Positions 17,139-23,913 of a stretch of 32,212 nucleotides of DNA are shown piece after piece. Under the pieces are notes generated by a model. It saw nothing but the letters and a program-made list of their open reading frames with translations, had not been told where the DNA came from and searched no databases. The position numbers were made by a program, and so were the translations under genes. The stretch is from Clostridium sp. UBA4548 (lineage in GTDB: Bacteria > Bacillota > Clostridia > Clostridiales > Clostridiaceae). The DNA is taken from NCBI RefSeq assembly GCF_002387895.1, contig NZ_DGLI01000050.1, forward strand, positions 1 to 32,212. Reading direction: 5' to 3'. The first letter of the stretch is position 1; each line of letters starts with the position of its first letter.

Positions 17139-17837
17139 CTAAACACCAAATATTTCCCTATATATATCTTCAATAGTTTTTCCATGAGATGCCCTTAAAT
17201 CTTCTGCATTCCCTTTAAGGAATATCTCACCCTCTCTAAGATAAATGACTTCATCAAATAATCTTTCCATATCTCTAACTAAATGGGTAGTTATTATCAT
17301 AGAGCTTTCTCCATCTAAGTTATCTACTATCATGTCTAAAATCTCTTCTCTTGCCACAGGATCTACTCCGCCTAGAGGCTCATCTAAAATAAATAGTTTA
17401 GCTTTTCTTGAAAGAACAAGAGATATATTCAACTTTTCAAGCATTCCCTTCGAAAGAGCTGTAACCTTTTCCTCCATTGGTATATTCATTTTATTTAATA
17501 AGCTCACACATTTACTTTCATCAAAATCAATATAAAAATCTTTAAACAACTCTATAGTTTCTTTAACCTTCATCCACTTATAAAAGTAGTTTCTGTCAGG
17601 CATGTAAGATACTATTCTCTTTGACTGAACTCCTATATCTTTATCATCAATCTTTACTACGCCAGAGGAAGCTTTAATTAACCCAGCAAGGGTTTTAATT
17701 AATGTAGTCTTTCCACTACCATTTGGTCCTAAAATACCTAAAACCTTTCCCTTTTCTAAAGTTAAACTTACTCCATTTAAAGCTCTTTTAGAAATAAATT
17801 TTTTTGTTAGATTTTGTACTTGAACTATACTACTCAT
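17139..17837 (-). CDS. ABC transporter ATP-binding protein
   Basis: This is a 232-aa ABC ATPase. The Walker A motif GPNGSGKTT lies at about residues 37-45, the signature is the variant LSKGM (in place of LSGGQ), Walker B is LFILDEP followed by the D-loop GGVDP, and the switch histidine is in TTHLV. The closely spaced neighbours (regulator 2 nt upstream, permease 11 nt downstream) show one operon. It probably works as a homodimer with two copies of the permease. The length is that of a one-domain exporter ATPase. Confidence 0.95.
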   Translation of the reverse strand: MSSIVQVQNLTKKFISKRALNGVSLTLEKGKVLGILGPNGSGKTTLIKTLAGLIKASSGVVKIDDKDIGVQSKRIVSYMPDRNYFYKWMKVKETIELFKDFYIDFDESKCVSLLNKMNIPMEEKVTALSKGMLEKLNISLVLSRKAKLFILDEPLGGVDPVAREEILDMIVDNLDGESSMIITTHLVRDMERLFDEVIYLREGEIFLKGNAEDLRASHGKTIEDIYREIFGV

Positions 17838-17839
17838 AC

Positions 17840-18211
17840 TTACTCCCCATCCCCATCAATTTCTTCTTTTAATAAAGCTAGTATCTCATCCTTACTAAAG
17901 TGAAGTTCCTTAATTTGATAAATAAATTTACTAACTATATCTCTTGCCATAGTTTTCTTTAAGCTATATAAAATATCCTTATCTTCTGTAATAAAAGTTC
18001 CCATTCCCCTTTGAGTATAGGTAAGCCCTTCTCTTTCTAGCTCCTGATAAACTCTTGAAACAGTGTTTGGATTCACTTTTAAATCACTAGATAATTCTCT
18101 CACTGAAGGCAATTTGTCTCCCTCCTTAATTTCTCCTATAACAGTCTTTTTCTTTATATAATCCATTATCTGAATGTAAATAGGAAGGTTCTCATCAAAC
18201 TTTAAACTCAT
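17840..18211 (-). CDS. GntR-family regulator of the ABC operon (YtrA type)
   Basis: This 123-aa protein is a short GntR regulator: a winged helix at residues 12-75 (GDKLPSVRELSSDLKVNPNTVSRVYQELEREG) and a helical C-terminal tail without a ligand-binding domain, as in YtrA. AGGAGGTG precedes the ATG. It leads the operon with the two ABC genes, and the perfect 13-bp inverted repeat over its own -10 (18228-18259) indicates self-repression. Confidence 0.94.
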   Translation of the reverse strand: MSLKFDENLPIYIQIMDYIKKKTVIGEIKEGDKLPSVRELSSDLKVNPNTVSRVYQELEREGLTYTQRGMGTFITEDKDILYSLKKTMARDIVSKFIYQIKELHFSKDEILALLKEEIDGDGE

Positions 18212-18227
18212 ATCACACCTCCTAAAG

Positions 18228-18274
18228 TATTAGTGTACTATATTGATAGTACACTAATATTATATTCTAGTCAA
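18228..18274 (-). promoter_or_regulatory. Promoter and operator of the GntR-ABC operon
   Basis: On the minus strand TTGACT (18269-18274), 17 nt and TACTAT (18246-18251) form a good sigma-A promoter. A perfect inverted repeat with 13-bp arms (18228-18240 and 18247-18259; core TTAGTGTACTA) and a 6-bp spacer covers the -10 and start point. A dimer bound there would block RNA polymerase. Confidence 0.8.
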
Positions 18275-18647
18275 TAGTCTTTAATACCTAAAATTATATT
18301 TTTTTGTGTTCTGTTCTTAAAGCCTTTTATATCAACAAAAACTTACAAACCAAAATAGAAAAACCCAGAAGCTTTAAAACTCCTAGGTTTTTTATAAACT
18401 AATTAAGTATTTTTATTTTTCTATTAGATATATTAGATTTAGAAAATTATAACCTTAGTAAATTAATGATAAGATACTCGAAGAAATCTATAATATATAA
18501 AGTTGTCCCTATGGATATTAATAGGTATAATAAACATATATATCTTTTTATCTATGTGAAACCAAATAAGTTATTACAACACTATTTATTAACAAGGATA
18601 ATAAAATTCCAGAAACTTAATTAAAATAAAGATTTGGAGGAGTAATC
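18275..18647. other. Intergenic region upstream of yjfB
   Basis: These 370 bp hold no reading frame that I can support. A moderate hairpin with A-rich left and T-rich right flanks (about 18359-18397, AAAAACC with GGTTTTT) resembles a terminator, although no gene reads towards it from either side at close range. The right part must contain the yjfB promoter, which I could not pin down. Confidence 0.5.
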
Positions 18648-18827
18648 ATGGATATAGGTGCATTATCAATAGCTATGAGCCAATCAAGAGTACAAGAGGC
18701 AGCTGGACTAGCAGTAATGAAGATGGCTATGAATAGGGGCAAAGAAACTTCTACCCAATTAACAGAAATGCTTAAAAGTGCTGCTGTAGATCCTAATTTA
18801 GGAAATCGCTTAGATACACGAGCATAA
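18648..18827 (+). CDS. yjfB: YjfB-family putative motility peptide
   Basis: This 59-aa reading frame begins MDIGALSIAMSQ and has a central region KMAMNRGKETSTQL, and the pattern (hydrophobic N-terminus with a Ser-Gln turn, a helix, an ending PNLGNRLDTRA) matches the YjfB family (Pfam YjfB_motility), a small protein named for its place in motility regulons of Bacillus. GGAGGAG lies 7 nt before the ATG, an excellent site. No flagellar gene is nearby, so it is solitary. Identification is from memory of the family pattern and its biochemical role is not known. Confidence 0.85.
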   Translation: MDIGALSIAMSQSRVQEAAGLAVMKMAMNRGKETSTQLTEMLKSAAVDPNLGNRLDTRA

Positions 18828-18857
18828 ATTTTAGAAAAGTATCTTCTTTTAAAGATA

Positions 18858-18906
18858 TCCTTAAGGAGTTCTTTGAAGGAAGTTCTTTTTTTGAAGAATT
18901 CCTTAA
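18858..18906 (+). terminator. Possible terminator of yjfB
   Basis: TCCTT (18858-18862) can pair with AAGGA (18876-18880) before a T run, and alternatively an 11-bp stem (18863-18873 with 18894-18904) can form. Either could end the transcript. Confidence 0.45.
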
Positions 18907-19114
18907 ATAATTTATATTATATGTAATTAGGCAGTTTCTCTTTTAAAATTGAAAAAGGGGATATTTAAACAATAATACTAGTTTAAATTACCCCAATGAA
19001 ATTTAAAGCTGCATGATATATGACTAATTTAAAGATTAAGTTACCTATCAATAAAATTCAAACTTATTTTACATTTAAAAGCTCTATGTTAATTTCACAT
19101 TTAATTCTCTATTT

Positions 19115-19705
19115 CTATTTTATAAATCCCATAAGTCTTTTAATATTATTACAATTTTCCTCACTTGTTAATACTTCAAGAAGTTTAAAAGCAACATCAA
19201 AAGAAGTAGATGGATTGAAGGATGTTATAATATTTTTATCTACAACTATTGGCTCATCAGCTATAACATTAGCTTTAAAATTAGCAAGCTGTTTTTGTCT
19301 ATGTCCATTAGACAAATTATAGGTTGTTGCTTTTCTTCCTTCTAAAATACCACTTTTACCAAGAATTAAGGCTGCAACACAAATTGTTGCTATTGGTTTA
19401 CCCTGATCATTAAATTCCCTTACAACCTTTAAAACATCTTCCCTAAAGGCATCTTCGTAAAAATTAGATTCTTCAAACCCTCCAGGAATTGCAAGGGCAT
19501 CAAAATCTTCAACTCTTAATTCACTGATATGCATCTCAGGGGTAACTAAAAAATTCCAGGTGCATTTCAACTTATCTCTTGTACCAACGGTTATAACTTG
19601 GGTGGTTCCATCCCCTTCACTCTGATTCCATCCAAGAACATCTGTAAAAACACTTGCCTCAACAGCTTCAAAACCATTTGGCAGCAATAAACAAACTTTT
19701 TTCAT
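19115..19705 (-). CDS. DJ-1/PfpI family protein
   Basis: This is a 196-aa DJ-1/PfpI-fold protein. The nucleophile-elbow cysteine C109 is in ATICVAAL, the conserved Glu is in GFEAVEA (E13 or E16), and LAIPGGFEE is the usual strand-turn. No clear catalytic His follows the Cys (the residue after it is Val), so it is more like the DJ-1 stress or redox branch than a peptidase. The ATG at 19703-19705 is preferred; AAGGAG lies 11 nt upstream and a GTG 12 nt earlier overlaps it. It is divergent from a LysR gene at 19857, which may control it. Exact activity is unknown. Confidence 0.9.
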   Translation of the reverse strand: MKKVCLLLPNGFEAVEASVFTDVLGWNQSEGDGTTQVITVGTRDKLKCTWNFLVTPEMHISELRVEDFDALAIPGGFEESNFYEDAFREDVLKVVREFNDQGKPIATICVAALILGKSGILEGRKATTYNLSNGHRQKQLANFKANVIADEPIVVDKNIITSFNPSTSFDVAFKLLEVLTSEENCNNIKRLMGFIK

Positions 19706-19712
19706 AAAAATT

Positions 19713-19832
19713 ATCACTCCTTAAATATAAAATTATTTACAACAATTGTTTCTTCAATTAGAATTATAAATTGTAAAAATACTTCTGTAAAATTGAAATA
19801 ACTGAAGATATTGTTCAGTTATACTGATATTA
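19713..19832. promoter_or_regulatory. Regulatory region between DJ-1 and LysR genes, copy A
   Basis: The divergent region carries a dyad AACTGAA-7-TTCAGTT (19800-19820) and a T-N11-A palindrome TCAGTTATACTGA (19815-19827), a classic LysR box, about 30 bp before the LysR start. A diverged second copy of this ~120-bp segment lies at 20836-20955 at a fixed offset of 1123 bp. Confidence 0.6.
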
Positions 19833-19856
19833 AATTAAGAATGATGAGGTATATTC

Positions 19857-20750
19857 ATGGATATAAAACAACTGCAAACCTTTAAGACAATTGTAGAATT
19901 AAATAGTTTCACTAAGGCTGCTTCAAGGCTAGGCTATGCACAATCTTCTATAACAGCACATATACAAATGATTGAAGATGAATTAGGAACTCCAGTGTTT
20001 GAACGGCTAGGAAAAACCATAGCTGTCACCAGTGCTGGAAAGCAATTATATGATTATACTGTAGAATTACTAAGCACCTATTCAAAAATAAAGAGCATAT
20101 CAGCGGGTAGCCAAGATATTAAAGGAGATTTAAGGCTAGGTTCCTCTGAAACCTTCACAGTGTACAGGTTAGGATCAATTTTATTCAAGTACAAGGAGAA
20201 GTTTCCTAATGTAAATATCACTTTAATAAATGATAACTGTGAACAACTAAAAAAAAGACTATTCACTGGAGAATTAGATATAGCATTTACACTTGAACCT
20301 AAGGTAAAGGAACAGGATTTAGAAGTAAAGGTATTAACAGAGGAACCTTTGGTATTTGTAAAAGGTCATAACTACAAATCACTCAATATAGGAAGTGAAG
20401 AAAGATGCAAATCAAAGGAAGAATGTATGATATTTACGGAAAAGAATTGTTCTTTGCGGAAGTTTTTTGAGAACTATTTAGATCGTAATAATATAGCAGT
20501 TAAAAGCACCCTAGTATTTTCAAGCATGGAGACTATAAAACAATGTGTAGCAAGTGGGCTCGGAATTAGTCTGCTCCCTCTTGTTAGTGCAAAAAGTCTA
20601 ATTGAGGATAACAAAGTTATGGTGATGGATGATTATGATATGAATCTTAAGCTCTATGGACAGATGATTTATCATAAAGACAAATGGATTTCTCCAGCTA
20701 TGAGAGAATTTATAAATCTAACCATAGAGCATCTTATGTTTGAAGATTAG
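19857..20750 (+). CDS. LysR-family regulator (divergent from DJ-1 gene)
   Basis: The winged helix lies at residues 1-60 (FTKAASRLGYAQSSITAHIQMIEDELGTPVFERLGKT) and is followed by a co-inducer domain (about 88-295). GATGAGG sits about 8 nt before the ATG; length is 297 aa. Several cysteines are present in the effector domain (for example near 124, 186, 192 and 199), which might make it redox-responsive, but this is only a suggestion. It most likely regulates itself and the DJ-1 gene through the T-N11-A box in the shared region. It is not close in sequence to the LysR protein at 12339. Confidence 0.92.
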   Translation: MDIKQLQTFKTIVELNSFTKAASRLGYAQSSITAHIQMIEDELGTPVFERLGKTIAVTSAGKQLYDYTVELLSTYSKIKSISAGSQDIKGDLRLGSSETFTVYRLGSILFKYKEKFPNVNITLINDNCEQLKKRLFTGELDIAFTLEPKVKEQDLEVKVLTEEPLVFVKGHNYKSLNIGSEERCKSKEECMIFTEKNCSLRKFFENYLDRNNIAVKSTLVFSSMETIKQCVASGLGISLLPLVSAKSLIEDNKVMVMDDYDMNLKLYGQMIYHKDKWISPAMREFINLTIEHLMFED

Positions 20751-20835
20751 AAAATATGTTTTAAGAAGTTTAAGTCCTATTTTGTTAGGTAGTTATAAAC
20801 TAATATAATTTTATATTGAGAGGCTATCATAACCA

Positions 20836-20955
20836 ATCACTCCTTAAGTTTCAATGTTTTTGTAATAATTACTTGTTTAATTAGAATTATATATTTTAAA
20901 AATATCTCTATAAAATTCAAATAATCGAAGCTAATATTCAGTTTTATTGATACCT
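20836..20955. repeat. Decayed second copy of the DJ-1/LysR regulatory region, copy B
   Basis: This aligns without gaps to 19713-19832 in the same orientation; the best 77-nt part (from AATTAGAATTATA to TGATA) matches at about 64 positions by my count. The T-N11-A element survives as TCAGTTTTATTGA (20938-20950), and the ATCACTCCTTAA matching the DJ-1 ribosome site region is intact at the left end. There is no DJ-1 gene beside it. Confidence 0.7.
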
Positions 20956-21013
20956 TTCTTATTCTATGTGGCATTTTAACCTAAAAATTGTAATATAGTC
21001 ATACTATTTTCCA

Positions 21014-21050
21014 TAAAAAAAAGACCTTGTGAAAACTCACAAAGTCTTGA
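21014..21050 (-). terminator. Terminator of the tRNA array
   Basis: AAGACTTTGTGAG pairs with CTCACAAGGTCTT (with one wobble) and is followed by T residues on the minus strand. Confidence 0.88.
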
Positions 21051-21053
21051 TTT

Positions 21054-21130
21054 TGGTGCGGCGGAGAAGATTCGAACTCCCGACCAACTGGTTCGTAGCC
21101 AGCTACTCTATCCAACTGAGCTACCGCCGC
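21054..21130 (-). tRNA. tRNA-Arg (anticodon ACG)
   Basis: A 77-nt tRNA with loop CTACGAA (ACG), acceptor GCGGCGG/CCGCCGC and an encoded CCA. A34 should be changed to inosine by TadA (5000-5443). Confidence 0.97.
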
Positions 21131-21144
21131 ATATTAGGTTTTAG

Positions 21145-21235
21145 TGGCGGAGAAAGAGGGATTTGAACCCTCGCGCCGGTTACCCGACCTACGCCCTTAG
21201 CAGGGGCGCCTCTTCGGCCTCTTGAGTATTTCTCC
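21145..21235 (-). tRNA. tRNA-Ser (anticodon GCU), copy 2
   Basis: A class II tRNA of 91 nt with loop CTGCTAA and encoded CCA. It is almost identical to the tRNA at 21563-21653; I see one base of difference near the D-loop (AAGAGGCC against AAGTGGCC). Confidence 0.96.
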
Positions 21236-21286
21236 ATACCTAAGTTATTAAAAATATTTATAAAGTAAAATTTCCTTATATAAAAG

Positions 21287-21321
21287 AAAAAAATACTAAG
21301 TTTAAGCCTTAAGTATTTTAC
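21287..21321 (-). terminator. Terminator after tRNA-Ser(UGA) copy 2
   Basis: AAATAC/GTATTT with an inner TAAG/CTTA stem, then a T run on the minus strand, directly after the tRNA. Confidence 0.7.
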
Positions 21322-21331
21322 AGTAAAAAAA

Positions 21332-21422
21332 TGGCGGAGAGACAGGGATTCGAACCCTGGGTACGCTCACACGTACGCCGGTTTTCAAGACCGGTGCCTT
21401 AAACCAACTCGACCATCTCTCC
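21332..21422 (-). tRNA. tRNA-Ser (anticodon UGA), copy 2
   Basis: A 91-nt class II tRNA with loop CTTGAAA (UGA), encoded CCA and G discriminator. It resembles the tRNA at 21660-21750, with the difference mainly in the T-stem. Confidence 0.96.
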
Positions 21423-21440
21423 GTATCATTTGACATGATT

Positions 21441-21469
21441 ATTTTATCAAAATCTCAATACCATGTCAA
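21441..21469 (-). promoter_or_regulatory. Internal promoter for tRNA-Ser(UGA) copy 2
   Basis: TTGACA (21464-21469) and TAAAAT (21441-21446), 17 nt apart, on the minus strand just before the second tRNA-Ser(UGA). Confidence 0.7.
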
Positions 21470-21536
21470 TGTTTTTATTTAATTTATTTTAACATCACTA
21501 ATCAAGTGATGATGAATAGGGTGTTAAAACAAAATC

Positions 21537-21561
21537 AAAGATGCTCTAGCTTAGAGCATCC
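21537..21561 (-). terminator. Terminator between the two Ser tRNA pairs
   Basis: GATGCTCTA pairs with TAGAGCATC, followed by TTTGATTTTGTTTT on the minus strand. Confidence 0.75.
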
Positions 21562-21562
21562 C

Positions 21563-21653
21563 TGGCGGAGAAAGAGGGATTTGAACCCTCGCGCCGGTTA
21601 CCCGACCTACGCCCTTAGCAGGGGCGCCTCTTCGGCCACTTGAGTATTTCTCC
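21563..21653 (-). tRNA. tRNA-Ser (anticodon GCU), copy 1
   Basis: A 91-nt class II tRNA with loop CTGCTAA and encoded CCA, directly downstream of tRNA-Ser(UGA). Confidence 0.96.
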
Positions 21654-21659
21654 GAATAT

Positions 21660-21750
21660 TGGCGGAGAGAGTGGGATTCGAACCCACGGTACGCTCACAC
21701 GTACGCCGGTTTTCAAGACCGGTGCCTTAAACCAACTCGACCATCTCTCC
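21660..21750 (-). tRNA. tRNA-Ser (anticodon UGA), copy 1
   Basis: A 91-nt class II tRNA with loop CTTGAAA and encoded CCA. It is the first of the array, about 20 nt after a consensus promoter. Confidence 0.96.
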
Positions 21751-21769
21751 ATGTCTGCTGACAAAGACT

Positions 21770-21798
21770 ATTATAACAACTTTAATGACTTTAGTCAA
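21770..21798 (-). promoter_or_regulatory. Promoter of the tRNA array
   Basis: TTGACT (21793-21798), a 17-nt spacer and TATAAT (21770-21775) on the minus strand, between serS and the first tRNA-Ser. Confidence 0.8.
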
Positions 21799-21854
21799 CA
21801 GATTTTTTTATGAAATTTAAAGTAATTTTACCTACATTTTGTTTTATTTTTTAA

Positions 21855-23135
21855 TTATTTCATTATAGTTCTTCCAGCCATATATGGTCTTAAAGCTTCT
21901 GGTATTGTTATTGTTCCATCTTCATTTTGGTAATTTTCAAGAATTGCAGCTACTGTTCTTCCTACTGCAACCCCTGATCCATTTAATGTATGAGCAAAGT
22001 TTGGTTTATCCTTTGGAGTTTCCTTGTATTTTATATTAGCACGTCTTGCTTGGAAATCTTCAAAGTTGCTACAGCTTGATATTTCTACATATTTGTTGTA
22101 GCTTGGCATCCAAACTTCTATATCGTAAGTTGTAGCTGAAGAGAAGCCTAAATCACCTTTACAAAGTTTAACTACTCTATATGGAAGTCCTAAACCTTGA
22201 ACCACCTTTTCTGCATCTCTAGTTAATTTTTCAAGCTCCTCATAGGATTGTTCTGGTTTTGTAACCTTAACTAATTCAACTTTATTAAATTGATGCTGTC
22301 TTATAAGACCTCTAGTATCTCTTCCTGCTGATCCAGCTTCTGCTCTAAAGCAAGCACTGTAAGCAGCGTGCTTTATTGGAAGCTCTGCACCGCTTAATAT
22401 TTCATCTCTATAAAGGTTAGTTACTGGCACTTCTGCTGTAGGAATTAAGAAGTAATCTGTATCCGTAACCTTAAAAGCATCTTCCTCAAATTTTGGAAGC
22501 TGTCCTGTTCCCATCATACTATCCCTATTTACCATAAATGGAGGTAATATTTCTGTGTATCCACTTTCCTCTGTATGAGTGTCTAAGAAGTAGCTTATTA
22601 TAGCTCTTTCAAGTTTTGCACCTAGCCCCTTATATACAGTAAACCTTGAACCAGTTATTTTACCTGCTCTTTCCCAATCAAATACATTTAAGTTCGTTCC
22701 TAAATCCCAATGGGCTTGTGGTTCAAAGCTAAAGCTTGTTGGTTCTCCCCACTTTCTAATCTCTACATTATCTGCATCAGAAGCTCCTTCTGGTACATCT
22801 CCATTTGGAATGTTTGGAAAGCTTAATAATATATTCTTAATTTTTTCATCTATTTCAGCTACCTCAGTATCAAAAGCTTTAACATCTTCTCCTAACTTCT
22901 TCATTTCTGTCATTATAGGAGCTACATCTTCTCCTGCTTTTTTACGCTTTGGTATTTCTGAAGAAACTTGATTTCTTCTGCTTTTTAAGTTTTCTACTTC
23001 TACTAGAATTCCTCTTCTTTTTTCATCTAAACCTATTACTTCATCTACTAAGGAAACATTAAAATCCTTACTTCTTCCAAGTAATCCTGCTTTAATTTCA
23101 TCTGGGTTATTTCTTATTCTTTTTAAATCTAACAT
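21855..23135 (-). CDS. serS: Seryl-tRNA synthetase
   Basis: This class II synthetase charges all tRNA-Ser with serine. The N-terminal arm (about 27-105) is the coiled coil that reads the long variable arm of tRNA-Ser. The catalytic core has motif 2 (FRAEAGSAGRDTRGLIR) and motif 3 (NGSGVAVGRTVAAILENYQ), with CSNFEDFQARR before the last. Length is 426 aa, standard. AGGAGG lies 7-8 nt before the ATG. It is under T-box control (23333-23552). No hairpin terminator separates it from the tRNA array below, whose own promoter starts 55 bp after its stop codon. Confidence 0.97.
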   Translation of the reverse strand: MLDLKRIRNNPDEIKAGLLGRSKDFNVSLVDEVIGLDEKRRGILVEVENLKSRRNQVSSEIPKRKKAGEDVAPIMTEMKKLGEDVKAFDTEVAEIDEKIKNILLSFPNIPNGDVPEGASDADNVEIRKWGEPTSFSFEPQAHWDLGTNLNVFDWERAGKITGSRFTVYKGLGAKLERAIISYFLDTHTEESGYTEILPPFMVNRDSMMGTGQLPKFEEDAFKVTDTDYFLIPTAEVPVTNLYRDEILSGAELPIKHAAYSACFRAEAGSAGRDTRGLIRQHQFNKVELVKVTKPEQSYEELEKLTRDAEKVVQGLGLPYRVVKLCKGDLGFSSATTYDIEVWMPSYNKYVEISSCSNFEDFQARRANIKYKETPKDKPNFAHTLNGSGVAVGRTVAAILENYQNEDGTITIPEALRPYMAGRTIMK

Positions 23136-23231
23136 ATCTATTCCTCCTATGTTTTATATATTTATTTTCAAGTTTATTTTACAAGATTTTTTATAAAAAA
23201 GTTTATTACGGAACAAGTCATTTTTAAGATG

Positions 23232-23303
23232 GACTTTGAAGGGAGATTTAATTTCCCAAAAGCTTATTCTTTTGCCAAAGTCTTCCCTGTAAAATATACA
23301 GGG
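23232..23303 (-). other. Structured 5' leader between T-box terminator and serS
   Basis: Sequence shows an outer 7-bp helix (23232-23238 with 23276-23282) closing two inner hairpins (23241-23246 with 23252-23257; 23258-23262 with 23269-23273), with only 0-2 nt between the helices, plus a neighbouring 7-bp hairpin (23285-23291 with 23297-23303). In the RNA the second helix has one A-C mismatch. This is about 30 nt beyond the T-box terminator. I do not recognise it as a known riboswitch. Confidence 0.5.
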
Positions 23304-23332
23304 TTATCCTTATAAAGAGTCCTTAAATAAAA

Positions 23333-23552
23333 CAAAAAGAGCCTCTCATCCCCAAAGGGACGAAAGACTCCGCGTTACCACCCTAATTGAACAAGTAAAA
23401 TACTTATTCCTCTTAATAATTTAACGACATTGCCGTACTGCTCATCACAGTCCCTCAGAGGCGGATTCACAACATAAAGTGTATCAGCTTCCACCAACTG
23501 CTGACTCTCTTTAACACTATATTATTGTTACTATTCTCTTCTATGGTTTAAC
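23333..23552 (-). promoter_or_regulatory. T-box leader of serS
   Basis: The RNA senses uncharged tRNA-Ser and then allows transcription of serS. The T-box motif AGGGTGGTAACGCGG occupies 23370-23384. A strong terminator (stem 23340-23369, T run 23333-23339) follows. In the specifier loop (GTGAATCCGCC) the codon TCC lies at 23463-23465 and fits tRNA-Ser(GGA). A TATAAT at 23559-23564 suggests that transcription starts near 23552; its -35 is weak. Confidence 0.93.
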
Positions 23553-23658
23553 TATTTTATTATATAGTATAAATTTTATGCCAAAATCTATACAAGTACT
23601 TATATTTTATATAAATTTTATTATCTTACCTAGGATTTGTCAATGACTTATTATAAAA

Positions 23659-23910
23659 TCATTTCTTATCTCTTGGTATATTTTTAGTACATATGATATC
23701 TATTCCAGTATTTAAGATATTCTTGCACACTATGTCTCCAATATTCATAGGAGGACCTACGTGAATTCTACTTAAAGCTTTAGAACATTCTATCCAAAGT
23801 TCCTTATCTATAGGTTTAGAACTCTTTACTGGCATCACATCATGTATTGAAGAACCCTTTACTCTAACTATACTAGTTAATATATCTTTATCCTTCATCA
23901 AACTAATCAT
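23659..23910 (-). pseudogene. Truncated DUF1667 gene (N-terminal cysteine module lost)
   Basis: The 83-aa product matches the C-terminal part of DUF1667 proteins: LTSIVRVKG, then VMPVKSSKPIDKEL, VGPPMNIGDIVCKNILNTGIDIICTKNI. Full members are about 115-125 aa and start with CxxCPxxC and a second Cys-containing motif ahead of this region; those four cysteines are absent here. The first codon follows the stop of the FAD oxidoreductase by 3 nt, and the ribosome site is poor (AAGG next to the ATG). In Thermotoga, clostridia and others an NAD(P)/FAD oxidoreductase lies between the two. I infer a deletion that removed it and the start of this gene. It may still be translated by coupling. Confidence 0.75.
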
Positions 23911-23913
23911 TCC

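Noticed and set aside
18530..18647. Sigma-D (flagellar) promoter before yjfB
   Set aside because: I found a TAAA and a GGATAT but with wrong spacing, so I do not call it.
19115..19705. DJ-1 protein being an intracellular PfpI peptidase
   Set aside because: The residue after the nucleophile is not His, and the catalytic His of the peptidase branch is not visible.
20773..20850. Small minus-strand reading frame after the ribosome site in regulatory copy B (about 17 aa)
   Set aside because: It does not resemble the DJ-1 N-terminus and stops early. It is better explained as drift after loss of the gene.
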